From Archivesica marissinica (Eukaryota; Mollusca; Bivalvia; Venerida; Vesicomyidae), in the NCBI GenBank assembly GCA_014843695.1, contig JABXNX010000111.1:1-64000 (forward strand): a stretch of 64,000 nucleotides of DNA, given 5' to 3'. Below are positions 1 to 15,406 of the stretch, in pieces. Each line of letters begins with the position of its first letter. Position 1 is the stretch's first letter. A program made the translations under genes and the position numbers. The notes beneath the pieces are model-generated. The model made no database searches. It was not told the origin of the DNA and was given only the letters and a program-made list of their open reading frames with translations.

Positions 1-223
1 AACACAAGGTAACGTAGTTACATATATAACACAAGGTAACGTAGGTATAGATATAACACAAGGTAACGTAGGTGTAAATATAACACAAGGTAAAGGTAAC
101 ATAGGTATAAATATAACACACGGTAACGTACGTATAAATATAACACAAGGTAACGTAGTTACATATATAACACAAGGTAATGTAGGTATAAATATAACAC
201 AAGGTAACGTATGTATAAATATA
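1..223 (+). repeat. Segment of satellite A duplicated at 27441-27663
   Basis: The first 223 bases match 27441-27663 base for base by eye. The match includes the rare variants GGTGTAAATA (71 and 27511), the 6-bp expansion GGTAAAGGTAAC (about 90 and 27530) and CGTACGTATAAAT. The first difference is ATAACAC at 221 against ATAGCAC at 27661. This ties the left edge of the window to the gamma-rich region that precedes the HORs of block 3. Confidence 0.85.
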
Positions 224-1974
224 ACACAAGGTAACGTAGTTATAAATATAACACAAGGTAACATAGGTATAAATATAACACAAGGTAACGTAGGTATAAA
301 TATAACACAAGGTAACGTAGGTATAAATATAACACAAGGTAACGTAGTTATAAATATAACACAAGGTAACGTAGGTATAAATATAACACAAGGTAACATA
401 GGTATAAATATAGCACAAGTAACGTAGTTACATATATAACACAAGGTAACGTAGTTATAAATATAACACAAGGTAACGTAGTTATAAATATAACACAAAG
501 TAACATAGGTATAAATATAACACAAGGTAACGTAGTTAAAATATAACACAAGGTAACATAGTTATAAATATAACACAAGGTAACGTAGTTATAAATATAA
601 CACAAGGTAACGTAGGTATAAATATAACACAAGGTAACGTAGTTATAAATATAACACAATGTAACGTAGTTACATATATAACACAAGGTAACGTAGTTAC
701 AATATAAACAAGGTAACGTAGTAAAATATCACAATAACACAAGGTAACGTAGTTACATATATAACACAAAGTAACATAGTTACAAATATAACACAAGGTA
801 ACGTAGTTACAAATATAACACAATTTAATGTAGTTACAAATATAACACAAGGTAACGTAATTATAAATATAACACAAGGTAACGTAGTTATAAATATAAC
901 ACAAGGTAACGTAGTTATAAATATAACACAAGGTAACTTAGTTATAAATATAACACAAGGTAACGTAGTTATAAATATAACACAAGGTAACGTAGTTATA
1001 AATATAACACAAGGTAACGTAGTTATAAATATAACACAAGGTAACGTAGGTATAAATATAACACAAGGTAACGTAGTTATAAATATAACACAAGGTAACG
1101 TAGGTATAAATATAACACAGGTAACGTAGGTATAAATATAACACAAGGTAATGTAGTTACATATATAACACAAGGTAACGTAGTTACATATATAACACAA
1201 GGTAACGTAGATACTATATAACACAAGGTAACGTAGTATAAATATAACACAAGGTAACGTAGTTACATATATAACACAAGGTAACGTAGTTATAAATATA
1301 ACACAAGGTAACGTAGTTACATATATAACACAAGGTAACGTAGTTACATATATAACACAAGGTAACGTAGTTACATATATAACACAAGGTAATGTAGTTA
1401 CATATATAACACAAGGTAATGTAGTTACATATATAACACAAGGTAACGTAGTTACATATATAACACAAGTAACGTAGTTACATATATAACACAAGGTAAC
1501 GTAGTTACATATATAACACAAGGTAATGTAGTTACATATATAACACAAGGTAACGTAGTTACATATATAACACAAGGTAATGTAGTTACATATATAACAT
1601 ACGGTAACGTAGTTACATATATAACACAAGGTAACATAGGTATAAATATAACACAATGTAACATAGTTACATATATAACACAAGGTAGCGTAGTTACATA
1701 TATAACACAAGGTAATGTAGTTACATATATAACAAGGTAATGTAGTTACATATATAACACAAGGTAACGTAGTTACATATATAACACAAGGTAGCGTAGC
1801 TACATATATAACACAAGGTAACGTAGTTACATATATAACACAAGGTAACGTAGTTACATATATAACACAAGGTAACGTAGTTACATATATAACACAAGGT
1901 AACGTAGTTACATATATAACACAAGGTAACGTAGTTACATATATAACACAAGGTAACGTAGTTATATATATAAC

Positions 1975-2165
1975 AGCATACAAATGCAATGTACATGTAT
2001 AACACAAGGTAACGTAGTTACATATATAACAGCATACAAATGCAATGTACATGTATAACACAAGGTAACGTAGTTACATATATAACAGCATACAAATGCA
2101 ATGTACATATATAACACAAGGTAACGTAGTTACATATATAACAGCATACAAATGCAATGTACATA
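1975..2165 (+). repeat. Satellite A punctuation cassette 1 (4 x 56 bp)
   Basis: Four copies of a 29-bp divergent monomer beginning AGCATACAAATGCAATGTAC, at 1975, 2031, 2087 and 2143, alternate exactly every 56 bp with an ordinary 27-bp alpha monomer. The 29-mer lacks the AAGGTAACG core. It contains the inverted repeat GCAT-ACAA-ATGC, the palindrome ATGTACAT and, in the first two copies, TACATGTA. It marks the start of a higher-order repeat. Confidence 0.92.
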
Positions 2166-5100
2166 TATAACACAATGTAACGTAGTTACATATATAACAC
2201 AATGTAGCGTAGTTACATATATAACACAAGGTAACGTAATTACATATATAACACAAGGTAGCGTAGTTACATATATAACACAAGGTAACGTAGTTACATA
2301 TATAACACAAGGTAACGTAGTTACATATATAACACAAGGTAGCGTAGTTATAAATATAACACAAGGTAAAGTAGGTATAAATATAACACAAGGTAACGTA
2401 GGTATAAATATAACACAAGGTAACGAAGTTACATATATAACACAAGGTAATGTAGTTACATATATGGCACAATGTAATGTAGTTACATATATAACACAAG
2501 GTAATGTAGTTACATATATGTCACAAGGTAATGTAGTTACATATATAACACAATTTAATGTAGTTACATATATAACACATGGTAACGTAGTTATAAATAT
2601 AACACAAGGTAACGTAGTTATAAATATAGCACAAGGTAACGTAGTTATAAATTTAACACAAGGTAACTTAGTTATAAATATAACACAAGGTAACGTAGGT
2701 ATAAATATAACACACGGTAACATAGTTATACATATAACACAAGGTAACGTAAGTATAAATATAGCACAAGGTAATGTAGTTACATATATAACACAAGGTA
2801 ACGTAGTTATAAATATAACACAAGGTAACGTAGTTATGAATATAACACAAGGTAACGTAGTTATAAATATAACACATGGTAACATAGGTATAAATATAAC
2901 ACACAGTAACGTAGGTATAAATATAACACACGGTAACGTAGGTATAAATATAACACAAGGTAACGTAGATATAAATATAACACACGGTAACGTACGTATA
3001 CATATAACACAAGGTAACATAGGTATAAATATAACACAATTTAACGTAGTTACATATATAACACAAGGTAACGTAGTTATAGATATAACACAAGGTAACG
3101 TAGTTATAAATATAACACAAGGTAATGTAGTTATAAATATAACACAAGGTAACGTAGTTATAAATATAACACAAGGTAATGAAGTTATAAATATAGCACA
3201 AGGTAACATAGGTATAAATATAACACAAGGTAACATAGGTATAAATATAACACAAGGTAACATAGGTATAAATATAACACAATTTAACGTAGTTACATAT
3301 ATAACACAAGGTAACGTAGTTATAGATAAAACACAAGGTAACTTAGTTATAAATATAACACAAGGTAACGTAGTTATAAATATAGCACAAGGTAACATAG
3401 TTATAAATATAACACAACGTAACTTAGTTATAAATATAACACAAGGTAACGTAGGTATAAATATAACACAAGGTAACGTAGTTATAAATATAACACAAGG
3501 TAACGTAGGTATAAATATAACACAAGGTAATGTAGGTATAAATATAGCACAAGGTAATGTAGTTACATATATAACACAAGGTAACGTAGTTATAAATATA
3601 ACACAAGGTAACGTAGTTATAAATATAACACACAGTAACATAGGTATAAATATAGCACAAGGTAACGTAGTTATAAATATAACACAAGGTAACATAGTTA
3701 TAAATATAACACAAGGTAACGTAGGTATAAATATAACACAAGGTAACGTAGGTATAAATATAACACAAGGTAACGTAGTTACATATATAACACAAGGTAA
3801 TGTAGTTACATATATGGCACAAGGTAATGTAGTTACAATATAACACAAGGTAATGTAGTTACATATATGTCACAAGGTAATGTAGTTACATATATAACAC
3901 AATTTAATGTAGTTACATATATAACACAAGGTAACGTAGTTATAAATATAACACAAGGTAACGTAGTTATAAATATAGCACAAGGTAACGTAGGTATAAA
4001 TATAACACAAGGTAACATAGTTATAAATATAACACAAGGTAACGTAGGTATAAATATAACACAAGGTAACGTAGGTATAAATATAACACAAGGTAACGTA
4101 GTTACATATATAACACAAGGTAACGTAGTTATAAATATAACACAAGGTAACGTAGTTATAAATATAACACAAGGTAACGTAGGTATAAATATAACACAAG
4201 GTAACATAGTTATAAATATAACACAAGGTAACGTAGGTATAAATATAACACAAGGTAACGTAGGTATAAATATAACACAAGGTAACGTAGTTACATATAT
4301 AACACAAGGTAACGTAGTTACATATATAACACAAGGTAACGTAGTTACATATATAACACAAGGTAACGTAGTTACATATATAACACAAGGTAACGTAGTT
4401 ACATATATAACACAAGGTAACGTAGTTACATATAACACAAGGTAACGTAGTTATAAATATAACACAAGGTAACGTAGTTATAAATATAACACAAGGTAAC
4501 GTAGTTATAAATATAACACAAGGTAATGAAGTTATAAATATAACACAAGGTAACATAGGTATAAATATAACACAAGGTAACATAGGTATAAATATAACAC
4601 AAGGTAACATAGGTATAAATATAACACAATGTAACGTAGTTACATATATAACACAAGGTAACGTAGTTATAGATATAACACAAGGTAACGTAGTTATAAA
4701 TATAACACAAGGTAACGTAGTTATAAATATAACACAAGGTAACATAGTTATAAATATAACACAAGGTAACGTAGTTATAAATATAACACAAGGTAACGTA
4801 GGTATAAATATAACACAAGGTAACGTAGTTATAAATATAACACAAGGTAACGTAGGTATAAATATAACACAAGGTAACGTAGTTATAAATATAACACAAG
4901 GTAACGTAGTTACATATATAACACAAGGTAACGTAGTTATAAATATAACACAAGGTAACGTAGTTATAAATATAACACACGGTAACGTAGGTATAAATAT
5001 AACACAAGGTAACGTAGTTATAAATATAACACAAGGTAACGTAGTTATAAATATAACACAAGGTAACGTAGGTATAAATATAACACAAGGTAACGTAGGT

Positions 5101-6449
5101 ATAAATATAACACAAGGTAACGTAGTTACATATATAACACAAGGTAATGTAGTTACATATATAGCACAAGGTAATGTAGTTACATATATAACACAAGGTA
5201 ACGTAGTTACATATATAACACAAGGTAATGTAGTTACATATATAACACAAGGTAATGTAGTTACATATATAACACAAGGTAACGTAGTTATAAATATAAC
5301 ACAAGGTAACGTAGTTATAATATAACACAAGGTAACGTAGTTATAAATATAACACAAGGTAACGTAGGTATAAATATAACACAAGGTAACGTAGGTATAA
5401 ATATAACACAAGGTAACGTAGGTATAAATATAACACAAGGTAACGTAGTTAAATATAACACAAGGTAACGTAGTAAAATATAACACAAGGTAACGTAGTT
5501 TAAATATAACACAAGGTAAGTAGGTATAAATATAACACAAGGTAACGTAGTTATAAATAACACAAGGTAACGTAGGTATAAATATAACACAAGGTAACGT
5601 AGTTACAAATATAACACAAGGTAATGTAGGTATAAATATAACACAAGGTAACGTAGGTATAAATATAACACAAGGTAACGTAGGTATAAATATAACACAA
5701 GGTAACATAGGTATAAATATAACACAAGGTAACGTAGGTATAAATATAACACACGGTAACGTATGTATAAATATAACACAAGGTAACGTAGTTATAAATA
5801 TAACACAAGGTAACGTAGTTATAAATATAACACAAGGTAACGTAGTTATATATATAACACAAGGTAACGTAGGTAAAAATATAACACAAGGTAACGTAGT
5901 TATAAATATAACACAAGGTAACGTAGTATAAATATAACACAAGGTAACGTAGTTACATATATAACACAAGGTAACGTAGTTATAAATATAACACAAGGTA
6001 ACGTAGTTATAAATATAACACAAGGTAACGTAGTTATAAATATAACACAAGGTAACGTAGTTATAAATATAACACACGGTAACGTAGGTATAAATATAAC
6101 ACAAGGTAACATAGGTATAAATATAACACAATGTAACATAGTTACATATATAACACAAGGTAGCGTAGTTACATATATAACACAAGGTAATGTAGTTACA
6201 TATATAACAAGGTAATGTAGTTACATATATAACACAAGGTAACGTAGTTACATATATAACACAAGGTAGCGTAGCTACATATATAACACAAGGTAACGTA
6301 GTTACATATATAACACAAGGTAACGTAGTTACATATATAACACAAGGTAACGTAGTTACATATATAACACAAGGTAACGTAGTTACATATATAACACAAG
6401 GTAACGTAGTTACATATATAACACAAGGTAACGTAGTTATATATATAAC
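1975..6449 (+). repeat. Satellite A higher-order repeat, long form (about 4.48 kb)
   Basis: This interval runs from cassette 1 to cassette 2. It carries the usual 3.1-kb content, including the TAGATAAAACAC anchor at 3322, plus about 1.37 kb of extra and more uniform beta/gamma monomers at roughly 4440-6130. That part has few private variants and several single-base indels (5450-5580). The extra length could be a real local expansion or an assembly artefact, since the indel cluster lies inside it. Confidence 0.7.
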
Positions 6450-6640
6450 AGCATACAAATGCAATGTACATGTATAACACAAGGTAACGTAGTTACATAT
6501 ATAACAGCATACAAATGCAATGTACATGTATAACACAAGGTAACGTAGTTACATATATAACAGCATACAAATGCAATGTACATATATAACACAAGGTAAC
6601 GTAGTTACATATATAACAGCATACAAATGCAATGTACATA
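6450..6640 (+). repeat. Satellite A punctuation cassette 2 (4 x 56 bp)
   Basis: The 29-bp AGCATACAAATG monomer starts at 6450, 6506, 6562 and 6618, again exactly 56 bp apart and alternating with 27-bp alpha monomers. Spacing and order match cassette 1. Confidence 0.92.
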
Positions 6641-9532
6641 TATAACACAATGTAACATAGTTACATATATAACACAATGTAGCGTAGTTACATATATAAC
6701 ACAAGGTAACGTAATTACATATATAACACAAGGTAGCGTAGTTACATATATAACACAAGGTAACGTAGTTACATATATAACACAAGGTAACGTAGTTACA
6801 TATATAACACAAGGTAGCGTAGTTATAAATATAACACAAGGTAAAGTAGGTATAAATATAACACAAGGTAACGTAGGTATAAATATAACACAAGGTAACG
6901 AAGTTACATATATAACACAAGGTAATGTAGTTACATATATGCATAATGTAATGTAGTTACATATATAACACAAGGTAATGTAGTTACATATATAACACAA
7001 TTTAATGTAGTTACATATATAACACATGGTAACGTAGTTATAAATATAACACAAGGTAACGTAGTTATAAATATAGCACAAGGTAACGTAGTTATAAATT
7101 TAACACAAGGTAACTTAGTTATAAATATAACACAAGGTAACGTAGGTATAAATATAACACACGGTAACATAGTTATACATATAACACAAGGTAACGTAAG
7201 TATAAATATAGCACAAGGTAATGTAGTTACATATATAACACAAGGTAACGTAGTTATAAATATAACACAAGGTAACGTAGTTATGAATATAACACAAGGT
7301 AACGTAGTTATAAATATAACACATGGTAACATAGGTATAAATATAACACACAGTAACGTAGGTATAAATATAACACACGGTAACGTAGGTATAAATATAA
7401 CACAAGGTAACGTAGATATAAATATAACACACGGTAACGTACGTATACATATAACACAAGGTAACATAGGTATAAATATAACACAATTTAACGTAGTTAC
7501 ATATATAACACAAGGTAACGTAGTTATAGATATAACACAAGGTAACGTAGTTATAAATATAACACAAGGTAACGTAGTTATAAATATAACACAAGGTAAT
7601 GAAGTTATAAATATAGCACAAGGTAACATAGGTATAAATATAACACAAGGTAACATAGGTATAAATATAACACAAGGTAACATAGGTATAAATATAACAC
7701 AATTTAACGTAGTTACATATATAACACAAGGTAACGTAGTTATAGATAAAACACAAGGTAACTTAGTTATAAATATAACACAAGGTAACGTAGTTATAAA
7801 TATAGCACAAGGTAACATAGTTATAAATATAACACAACGTAACTTAGTTATAAATATAACACAAGGTAACGTAGGTATAAATATAACACAAGGTAACGTA
7901 GTTATAAATATAACACAAGGTAACGTAGGTATAAATATAACACAAGGTAATGTAGGTATAAATATAGCACAAGGTAATGTAGTTACATATATAACACAAG
8001 GTAACGTAGTTATAAATATAACACAAGGTAACGTAGTTATAAATATAACACACAGTAACATAGGTATAAATATAGCACAAGGTAACGTAGTTATAAATAT
8101 AACACAAGGTAACATAGTTATAAATATAACACAAGGTAACGTAGGTATAAATATAACACAAGGTAACGTAGGTATAAATATAACACAAGGTAACGTAGTT
8201 ACATATATAACACAAGGTAATGTAGTTACATATATGGCACAAGGTAATGTAGTTACATATATAACACAAGGTAATGTAGTTACATATATGTCACAAGGTA
8301 ATGTAGTTACATATATAACATAATTTAATGTAGTTACATATATAACACAAGGTAACGTAGTTATAAATATAACACAAGGTAACGTAGTTATAAATATAGC
8401 ACAAGGTAACGTAGGTATAAATATAACACAAGGTAACATAGTTATACATATAACACAAGGTAACGTAGGTATAAATATAACACAAGGTAACGTAAGTATA
8501 AATATAGCACAAGGTAATGTAGTTACATATATAACACAAGGTAACGTAGTTATAAATATAACACAAGGTAACGTAGTTATGAATATAACACAAGGTAACG
8601 TAGGTATAAATATAGCACAAGGTAACTTAGTTATAAATATAACACAAGGTAACGTAGGTATAAATATAACACAAGGTAACGTAGGTATAAATATAACACA
8701 AGGTAATGTAGTTACATATATAACACAAGGTAATGTAGTTACATATATAACACAAGGTAATGTAGATACATATATAACACAAGGTAATGTAGTTACATAT
8801 ATAACACAAGGTAACGTAGTTACATATATAACACAAGGTAACGTAGTTACATATATAACACAAGGTAGCGTAGTTACATATATAACACAAGGTAACGTAG
8901 TTACATATATAACACAAGGTAACGTAGTTACATATATAACACAAGGTAATGTAGTTACATATATAACACAAGGTAATGTAGTTACATATATAACACAAGG
9001 TAATGTAGTTACATATATGGCACAACGTAATGTAGTTACATATATAACACAAGGTAATGTAGTTACATATATGGCACAAGGTAATGTAGTTACATATATA
9101 ACACAAGGTAATGTAGTTACATATATAACACAAGGTAATGTAGTTACATATATAACATACGGTAGCGTAGTTACATATATAACACAAGGTAACATAGGTA
9201 TAAATATAACACAATGTAACATAGTTACATATATAACACAAGGTAGCGTAGTTACATATATAACACAAGGTAATGTAGTTACATATATAACAAGGTAATG
9301 TAGTTACATATATAACACAAGGTAACGTAGTTACATATATAACACAAGGTAGCGTAGCTACATATATAACACAAGGTAACGTAGTTACATATATAACACA
9401 AGGTAACGTAGTTACATATATAACACAAGGTAACGTAGTTACATATATAACACAAGGTAACGTAGTTACATATATAACACAAGGTAACCTAGTTACATAT
9501 ATAACACAAGGTAACGTAGTTATATATATAAC
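6450..9532 (+). repeat. Satellite A higher-order repeat (about 3.08 kb)
   Basis: Cassette-to-cassette unit. It contains the TAGATAAAACAC anchor at 7743, the private variant ATAACATAATTTAATG near 8320 and a long alpha-rich tail. The part at 8291-9619 appears identical, judged by equal translations in three frames and by spot comparison of bases, to 29660-30988 and 32768-34096 (offsets 21369 and 24477). Such identity between copies more than 20 kb apart suggests recent segmental duplication or homogenisation. Confidence 0.85.
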
Positions 9533-9723
9533 AGCATACAAATGCAATGTACATGTATAACACAAGGTAACGTAGTTACATATATAACAGCATACAAATG
9601 CAATGTACATGTATAACACAAGGTAACGTAGTTACATATATAACAGCATACAAATGCAATGTACATATATAACACAAGGTAACGTAGTTACATATATAAC
9701 AGCATACAAATGCAATGTACATA
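9533..9723 (+). repeat. Satellite A punctuation cassette 3 (4 x 56 bp)
   Basis: Copies of the 29-bp monomer start at 9533, 9589, 9645 and 9701, at a constant 56-bp step, 3083 bp after cassette 2. Confidence 0.92.
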
Positions 9724-12670
9724 TATAACACAATGTAACGTAGTTACATATATAACACAATGTAGCGTAGTTACATATATAACACAAGGTAACGTAATTA
9801 CATATATAACACAAGGTAGCGTAGTTACATATATAACACAAGGTAACGTAGTTACATATATAACACAAGGTAACGTAGTTACATATATAACACAAGGTAG
9901 CGTAGTTATAAATATAACACAAGGTAAAGTAGGTATAAATATAACACAAGGTAACGTAGGTATAAATATAACACAAGGTAACGTAGTTACATATATAACA
10001 CAAGGTAACGTAGTTACAATATCAAAGTAATGATACATATATAACACAAGTAATAGTTACAATACACAAGGTAATGTAGTTACATATATAACACAAGGTA
10101 ACGTAGTTACATATATAACACAAGGTAACGTAGTTATAAATATAACACAAGGTAACGTAGTTATAAATATAACACAAGGTAACGTAGTTATAAATATAAC
10201 ACAAGGTAACGTAGGTATAAATATAACACAAGGTAACGTAGGTATAAATATAACACAAGGTAACATAGGTATAAATATAACACAAGGTAACATAGGTATA
10301 AATATAACACAAGGTAACGTAGTTACATATATAACACAAGGTAACGTAGTTATAAATATAACACAAGGTAACGTAGTTATAAATATAACACAAGGTAACG
10401 TAGTTATAAATATAACACAAGGTAACGTAGGTATAAATATAACACACGGTAACGTAGGTATAAATATAACACACGGTAACGTAGGTATAAATATAACACA
10501 AGGTAACGTAGATATAAATATAACACACGGTAACGTAGGTATAAATATAACACAAGGTAACATAGGTATAAATATAACACAATTTAACGTAGTTACATAT
10601 ATAACACAAGGTAACGTAGTTATAGATATAACACAAGGTAACGTAGTTATAAATATAACACAAGGTAACGTAGTTATAAATATAACACAAGGTAACGTAG
10701 TTATAAATATAACACAAGGTAACGTAGTTATAAATATAACACAAGGTAACATAGGTATAAATATAACACAAGGTAACATAGGTATAAATATAACACAAGG
10801 TAACATAGGTATAAATATAACACAATTTAACGTAGTTACATATATAACACAAGGTAACGTAGTTATAGATATAACACAAGGTAACTTAGTTACAAATATA
10901 ACACAAGGTAACGTAGTTATAAATATAACACAAGGTAACATAGTTATAAATATAACACAACGTAACTTAGTTATAAATATAACACAAGGTAACGTAGGTA
11001 TAAATATAACACAAGGTAACGTAGTTATAAATATAACACAAGGTAACGTAGGTATAAATATAACACAAGGTAACGTAGTTATAAATATAACACAAGGTAA
11101 CGTAGGTATAAATATAACACAAGGTAACGTAGTTATAAATATAACACAAGGTAACGTAGGTATAAATATAACACAAGGTAACGTAGGTATAAATATAACA
11201 CAAGGTAACGTAGGTATAAATATAACACAAGGTAACGTAGGTATAAATATAACACAAGGTAACGTAGGTATAAATATAACACAAGGTAACGTAGTTATAA
11301 ATATAACACAAGGTAACGTAGTTATAAATAACACAAGGTAACGTAGTTATAAATATAACACAAGGTAACGTAGTTATAAATATAACACAAGGTAACTAGT
11401 TATAAATATAACACAAGGTAACGTAGTTACAAATATAACACAAGGTAACGTAGTATAAATATAACACAAGGTAACGTAGGTATAAATATAACACAAGGTA
11501 ACGTAGTTATAAATATAACACAAGGTAACGTAGTTATAAATATAACACAAGGTAACGTAGTTATAAATATAACACAAGGTAACGTAGTTATAAATATAAC
11601 ACAAGGTAACGTAGGTATAAATATAACACAAGGTAACGTAGGTATAAATATAACACAAGGTAACGTAGTTACAAATATAACACAAGGTAACGTAGTTATA
11701 AATATAACACAAGGTAACGTAGTTATAAATATAACACAAGGTAACATAGTATAAATATAACACAAGGTAACATAGGTATAAATATAACACAAGGTAACGT
11801 AGGTATAAATATAACATACGGTAACGTAGGTATAAATATAACACAAGTAACGTAGGTATAAATATAACACAAGTAACGTAGTACAAATAAAACACAAGTA
11901 ACGTACTATAAATATAACACAAGGTAACGTAGTTATAAATATAACACAAGGTAATGTAGTTACATATATAACACAAGGTAATGTAGTTACATATATAACA
12001 CAAGGTAATGTAGTTACATATATAACACAAGGTAACGTAGTTATAAATATAACACAAGGTAAAGTAGGTATAAATATAGCACAAGGTAACGTAGTTACAT
12101 ATATAACACAAGGTAACGTAGTTACAAATATAACACAAGGTAACGTAGTTACAAATATAACACAAGGTAACGTAGTTACATATATAACACAAGGTAACGT
12201 AGTTATAAATATAACACAAGGTAACGTAGTTACAAATATAACACAAGGTAACGTAGTTACAAATATAACACAAGGTAATGTAGTTACATATATAACACAA
12301 GGTAACGTAGTTATAAATATAACACAAGGTAACATAGGTATAAATATAACACAATGTAACGTAGTTACATATATAACACAAGGTAACGTAGTTATAAATA
12401 TAACACAAGGTAACGTAGTTATATATATAACACAAGGTAATGTAGTTATAAATATAACACAAGGTAACGTAGTTACATATATAACACAAGGTAACGTAGC
12501 TATAAATATAACACAAGGTAACATAGATAAATATAACACAAGGTAACGTAGTTATAAATATAACACAAGGTAACGTAGTTACAAATATAACACAAGGTAA
12601 CGTAGTTACATATATAACACAAGGTAACGTAGTTACATATATAACACAAGGTAACGTAGTTATAAATATA
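9533..12670 (+). repeat. Satellite A higher-order repeat (about 3.14 kb, smoother variant)
   Basis: This unit occupies the interval between cassette 3 and the degenerate cassette 4. The anchor position (10865) reads TAGATATAACAC, the common form, not TAGATAAAACAC. Several private variants of the neighbouring units, such as the ATAGCACAAGG monomers, are scarce. It also contains indel clusters at 10015-10070, 11390-11460 and 11750-11910. It may be a distinct HOR version or a consensus blended from several copies. Confidence 0.7.
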
Positions 12671-12860
12671 ACACATACAAATGCAATGTACATGTATAAC
12701 ACAAGGTAACGTAGTTACATATATAACAGCATACAAATGCAATGTACATGTATAACACAACGTAACTTAGTTACAAATATAACACATACAAATGCAATAA
12801 ATATAACACAAGGTAACGTAGTTACAAATATAACGCATACAAACGCAGGTACAAATATAA
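12671..12860 (+). repeat. Satellite A punctuation cassette 4, degenerate
   Basis: The cassette is still recognisable, but its members are altered: AACACATACAAATGC at about 12670, one normal AGCATACAAATGC near 12727, ACACATACAAATGC near 12782, and AACGCATACAAACGC near 12833, which keeps two CpGs. The equivalent cassette at 37143 shows the same ACACATAC and AACGCATAC substitutions, so the altered state was duplicated and did not arise twice. Confidence 0.75.
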
Positions 12861-14406
12861 CACAAGGTAACGTAGTTACAAATATACACAATGTAACGTA
12901 GTTACATATATAACACAAGGTAACGTAGTTACAAATATAACACAAGGTAACGTAGTTAAAATATAACACAAGTAACATAGTTACATATATAACACAAGGT
13001 AACGTAGTTACATATATAACACAAGGTAACATAGTTATAAATATAACACAAGGTAACGTAGGTATAAATATAACACAAGGTAACGTAGGTATAAATATAA
13101 CACAAGGTAACGAAGTTACATATATAACACAAGGTAATGTAGTTACATATATGGCACAATGTAATGTAGTTACATATATAACACAAGGTAATGTAGTTAC
13201 ATATATGTCACAAGGTAATGTAGTTACATATATAACACAATTTAATGTAGTTACATATATAACACATGGTAACGTAGTTATAAATATAACACAAGGTAAC
13301 GTAGTTATAAATATAGCACAAGGTAACGTAGTTATAAATTTAACACAAGGTAACTTAGTTATAAATATAACACAAGGTAACGTAGGTATAAATATAACAC
13401 ACGGTAACATAGTTATAAATATAACACAAGGTAACGTAAGTATAAATATAGCACAAGGTAATGTAGTTACATATATAACACAAGGTAACGTAGTTATAAA
13501 TATAACACAAGGTAACGTAGTTATGAATATAACACAAGGTAACGTAGTTATAAATATAACACATAGTAACATAGGTATAAATATAACACAAAGTAACGTA
13601 GGTATAAATATAACACACGGTAACGTAGGTATAAATATAACACAAGGTAACGTAGATATAAATATAACACACGGTAACGTACGTATACATATAACACAAG
13701 GTAACATAGGTATAAATATAACACAATTTAACGTAGTTACATATATAACACAAGGTAACGTAGTTATAGATATAACACAAGGTAACGTAGTTATAAATAT
13801 AACACAAGGTAACGTAGTTATAAATATAACACAAGGTAATGAAGTTATAAATATAGCACAAGGTAACATAGGTATAAATATAACACAAGGTAACATAGGT
13901 ATAAATATAACACAAGGTAACATAGGTATAAATATAACACAATTTAACGTAGTTACATATATAACACAAGGTAACGTAGTTATAGATAAAACACAAGGTA
14001 ACTTAGTTATAAATATAACACAAGGTAACGTAGTTATAAATATAGCACAAGGTAACATAGTTATAAATATAACACAACGTAACTTAGTTATAAATATAAC
14101 ACAAGGTAACGTAGGTATAAATATAACACAAGGTAACGTAGTTATAAATATAACACAAGGTAACGTAGGTATAAATATAACACAAGGTAATGTAGTAAAA
14201 TATACACAAGGTAAGTAGTTACATATATAACACAAGGTAACGTAGTTATAAATATAACACAAGGTAACGTAGTTATAAATATAACACACAGTAACATAGG
14301 TATAAATATAGCACAAGGTAACGTAGTTATAAATATAACACAAGGTAACATAGTTATAAATATAACACAAGGTAACGTAGGTATAAATATAACACAAGGT
14401 AACGTA

Positions 14407-15406
14407 NNNNNNNNNNNNNNNNNNNNNNNNNNNNNNNNNNNNNNNNNNNNNNNNNNNNNNNNNNNNNNNNNNNNNNNNNNNNNNNNNNNNNNNNNNNNNN
14501 NNNNNNNNNNNNNNNNNNNNNNNNNNNNNNNNNNNNNNNNNNNNNNNNNNNNNNNNNNNNNNNNNNNNNNNNNNNNNNNNNNNNNNNNNNNNNNNNNNNN
14601 NNNNNNNNNNNNNNNNNNNNNNNNNNNNNNNNNNNNNNNNNNNNNNNNNNNNNNNNNNNNNNNNNNNNNNNNNNNNNNNNNNNNNNNNNNNNNNNNNNNN
14701 NNNNNNNNNNNNNNNNNNNNNNNNNNNNNNNNNNNNNNNNNNNNNNNNNNNNNNNNNNNNNNNNNNNNNNNNNNNNNNNNNNNNNNNNNNNNNNNNNNNN
14801 NNNNNNNNNNNNNNNNNNNNNNNNNNNNNNNNNNNNNNNNNNNNNNNNNNNNNNNNNNNNNNNNNNNNNNNNNNNNNNNNNNNNNNNNNNNNNNNNNNNN
14901 NNNNNNNNNNNNNNNNNNNNNNNNNNNNNNNNNNNNNNNNNNNNNNNNNNNNNNNNNNNNNNNNNNNNNNNNNNNNNNNNNNNNNNNNNNNNNNNNNNNN
15001 NNNNNNNNNNNNNNNNNNNNNNNNNNNNNNNNNNNNNNNNNNNNNNNNNNNNNNNNNNNNNNNNNNNNNNNNNNNNNNNNNNNNNNNNNNNNNNNNNNNN
15101 NNNNNNNNNNNNNNNNNNNNNNNNNNNNNNNNNNNNNNNNNNNNNNNNNNNNNNNNNNNNNNNNNNNNNNNNNNNNNNNNNNNNNNNNNNNNNNNNNNNN
15201 NNNNNNNNNNNNNNNNNNNNNNNNNNNNNNNNNNNNNNNNNNNNNNNNNNNNNNNNNNNNNNNNNNNNNNNNNNNNNNNNNNNNNNNNNNNNNNNNNNNN
15301 NNNNNNNNNNNNNNNNNNNNNNNNNNNNNNNNNNNNNNNNNNNNNNNNNNNNNNNNNNNNNNNNNNNNNNNNNNNNNNNNNNNNNNNNNNNNNNNNNNNN
15401 NNNNNN
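14407..15406. other. Assembly gap, 1000 N
   Basis: Exactly 1000 N bases, a conventional placeholder, so the true distance is unknown. The gap replaces a junction between satellite A and satellite B. Confidence 0.99.

Larger units (their letters stand above)
1..14406 (+). repeat. Satellite A, block 1 (27-bp tandem repeat)
   Basis: Head-to-tail array of a 27-bp monomer: the core ACACAAGGTAACGTAG followed by one of three 11-bp tails, TTACATATATA (alpha), TTATAAATATA (beta) or GTATAAATATA (gamma). There are roughly 530 monomers, all in one orientation. Alpha monomers dominate around 1150-2330, 6130-6830 and 8700-9900, flanking the punctuation cassettes; beta and gamma monomers are mixed elsewhere. 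The single CpG in the core is often AATGTAG or AACATAG instead. Further shared variants, such as ACAATTTAA, ACACACGGTAA and ATAGCACAAGG, recur at fixed higher-order positions and mark duplicated segments. The window opens inside the array, so its left edge is not seen. Long open frames, such as the plus-strand TQGNVVTYI nonapeptide frame at 2152-3843, follow from 27 = 3 x 9 and are not taken as genes. Confidence 0.97.

Noticed and set aside
2152..3843. 563-codon plus-strand frame of TQGNVVTYI/INITQGNVG nonapeptides, which looks like a beta-solenoid surface protein
   Set aside because: Same origin as the other satellite frames. It has no signal peptide or unique domain at either end, and it overlaps equally long minus-strand frames.
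1..14406. Telomeric or subtelomeric repeat
   Set aside because: No TTAGGG, TTAGG or similar short telomere motif appears on either strand in the window.
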